Below are positions 59,241 through 60,000 of a stretch of DNA of 60,000 nt, one piece after another. The stretch comes from Liolophura sinensis (lineage: Eukaryota; Mollusca; Polyplacophora; Chitonida; Chitonidae), in NCBI RefSeq assembly GCF_032854445.1, contig NC_088295.1:22619385-22679384 (forward strand), written 5' to 3'. Position 1 is the first letter of the stretch. Each line of letters opens with the position of its first letter. Position numbers and translations under genes: made by a program. The notes under the pieces are model-generated. The model worked only from the letters and a program-made list of their open reading frames with translations. It was not told the DNA's origin and did no database searches.

Positions 59241-60000
59241 AAAATAGTGGATGCATGCGTTAGCCTAATTATCCCAGTTTGAACTAAAGCAGATGTATCA
59301 TGTGAAATTTCACCTATGCGTTACTTTGTTGGTGTTTTTTTTTTTTTGGAACCCTATATATATATATATATATCTAGTCAAACTTTTCGTGATGCATGAC
59401 ATATATTAGTAATGTATAGATAGTATATACAAGTTGTAAGCAGATTTGTCATTTTCAAAAGGACGTTCATTAAAAATACATACCATTTATATAGAGGCAA
59501 GGCTTCTGTTATACTCTCTTCGCGACAGACTATTCAAATATATTGTGAATAAGTATTATTATGCATGTGACTGAAGGCCATGGATCTCTGCTAGAGATTC
59601 CAGCAAAACCAAAAAATAAACTTTTAACACTTTTGTACTGTATATAACTTCACATTTCACCCAGACGAACAAAATTTATGTAATTTATAAATGAAAAAAA
59701 ATTAGACTCCGATCCGATAGATATTGTGAATATTGTACCGGACAGTTGACTTCCATGAAATTTAGAGCGAGACGGTGTTGATGAGCATATGTGATTGCAA
59801 TGTTCCAAATGTAGCAGATACAGTAGTGTCTATTTGAGCTATTTGTAAATGTGCAAATCAAAGCCTTAATTAACTTGATCAATATTGATTTCTACTTTTA
59901 TGCCTGTTATTTGAACCTGAATATTTTGAGGTAAATGTCGTTTTGTAATGTGTAGGCATATACACGCAAACTGACCCTCGTGCAGTATTTGTACATGTAC
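59241..60000. other. No gene seen
   Basis: AT-rich with a short (TA)n at about 59356-59372 and a T run before it. Confidence 0.4.

Overview
This is an animal nuclear genome window. It is AT-rich, has GT-AG introns, and carries tRNA-derived SINEs, minisatellites and broken retroelements. The gene content is two mollusc-type secreted tyrosinases and a Polycomb CBX gene, and the SINE tails are of the (A)CGGCGTTAAAC...CAAATAAATAAA kind. Together these point to a lophotrochozoan, most likely a bivalve mollusc. I cannot name the species from the sequence alone.

Layout. 1-470: frameshifted remnant of a Ty3/gypsy integrase. 774-1502: a tRNA-headed SINE, a SINE tail and a MITE-like inverted repeat. 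2003-5112 (minus): tyrosinase A, four coding exons, with a one-base insertion that breaks the frame between the CuA and CuB halves. 5113-8697: spacer with duplicated and tandem repeats. 8698-14836 (minus): tyrosinase B, an open paralogue with the same exon plan. Its first coding exon appears to run on into former intron and carries a repeat array that duplicates the splice donor. 15-30 kb: SINEs, a 98-bp tandem repeat, fragments of a reverse transcriptase, a Crypton-like tyrosine recombinase and an SGNH domain. 30-44 kb: mostly repeats (including a 58-bp minisatellite), a possible MADF fragment, and the broken copy of a small secreted cysteine-containing protein at 39637-39924. 45151-50129 (plus): complete five-exon Polycomb chromobox (CBX) gene, with a CRE/TATA-like promoter candidate upstream. 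51.8-53.0 kb: a 74-bp satellite organised partly as 148-bp dimers. 53-60 kb: SINEs (one with a perfect 13-bp target duplication), an 18-bp minisatellite and a strong G-quadruplex motif.

How the genes relate. The two tyrosinases are tandem paralogues in the same orientation. In molluscs such secreted copper oxidases are expressed in the mantle and cross-link periostracum and shell matrix by oxidising tyrosine. The copies are nearly identical over about 750-840 bp of the last exon but clearly diverged elsewhere, which suggests gene conversion. The CBX gene is an unrelated chromatin regulator (PRC1 reader of H3K27me3). I see no operon-like or novel multi-gene system. The most unusual feature is the splice-donor-bearing minisatellite in tyrosinase B.
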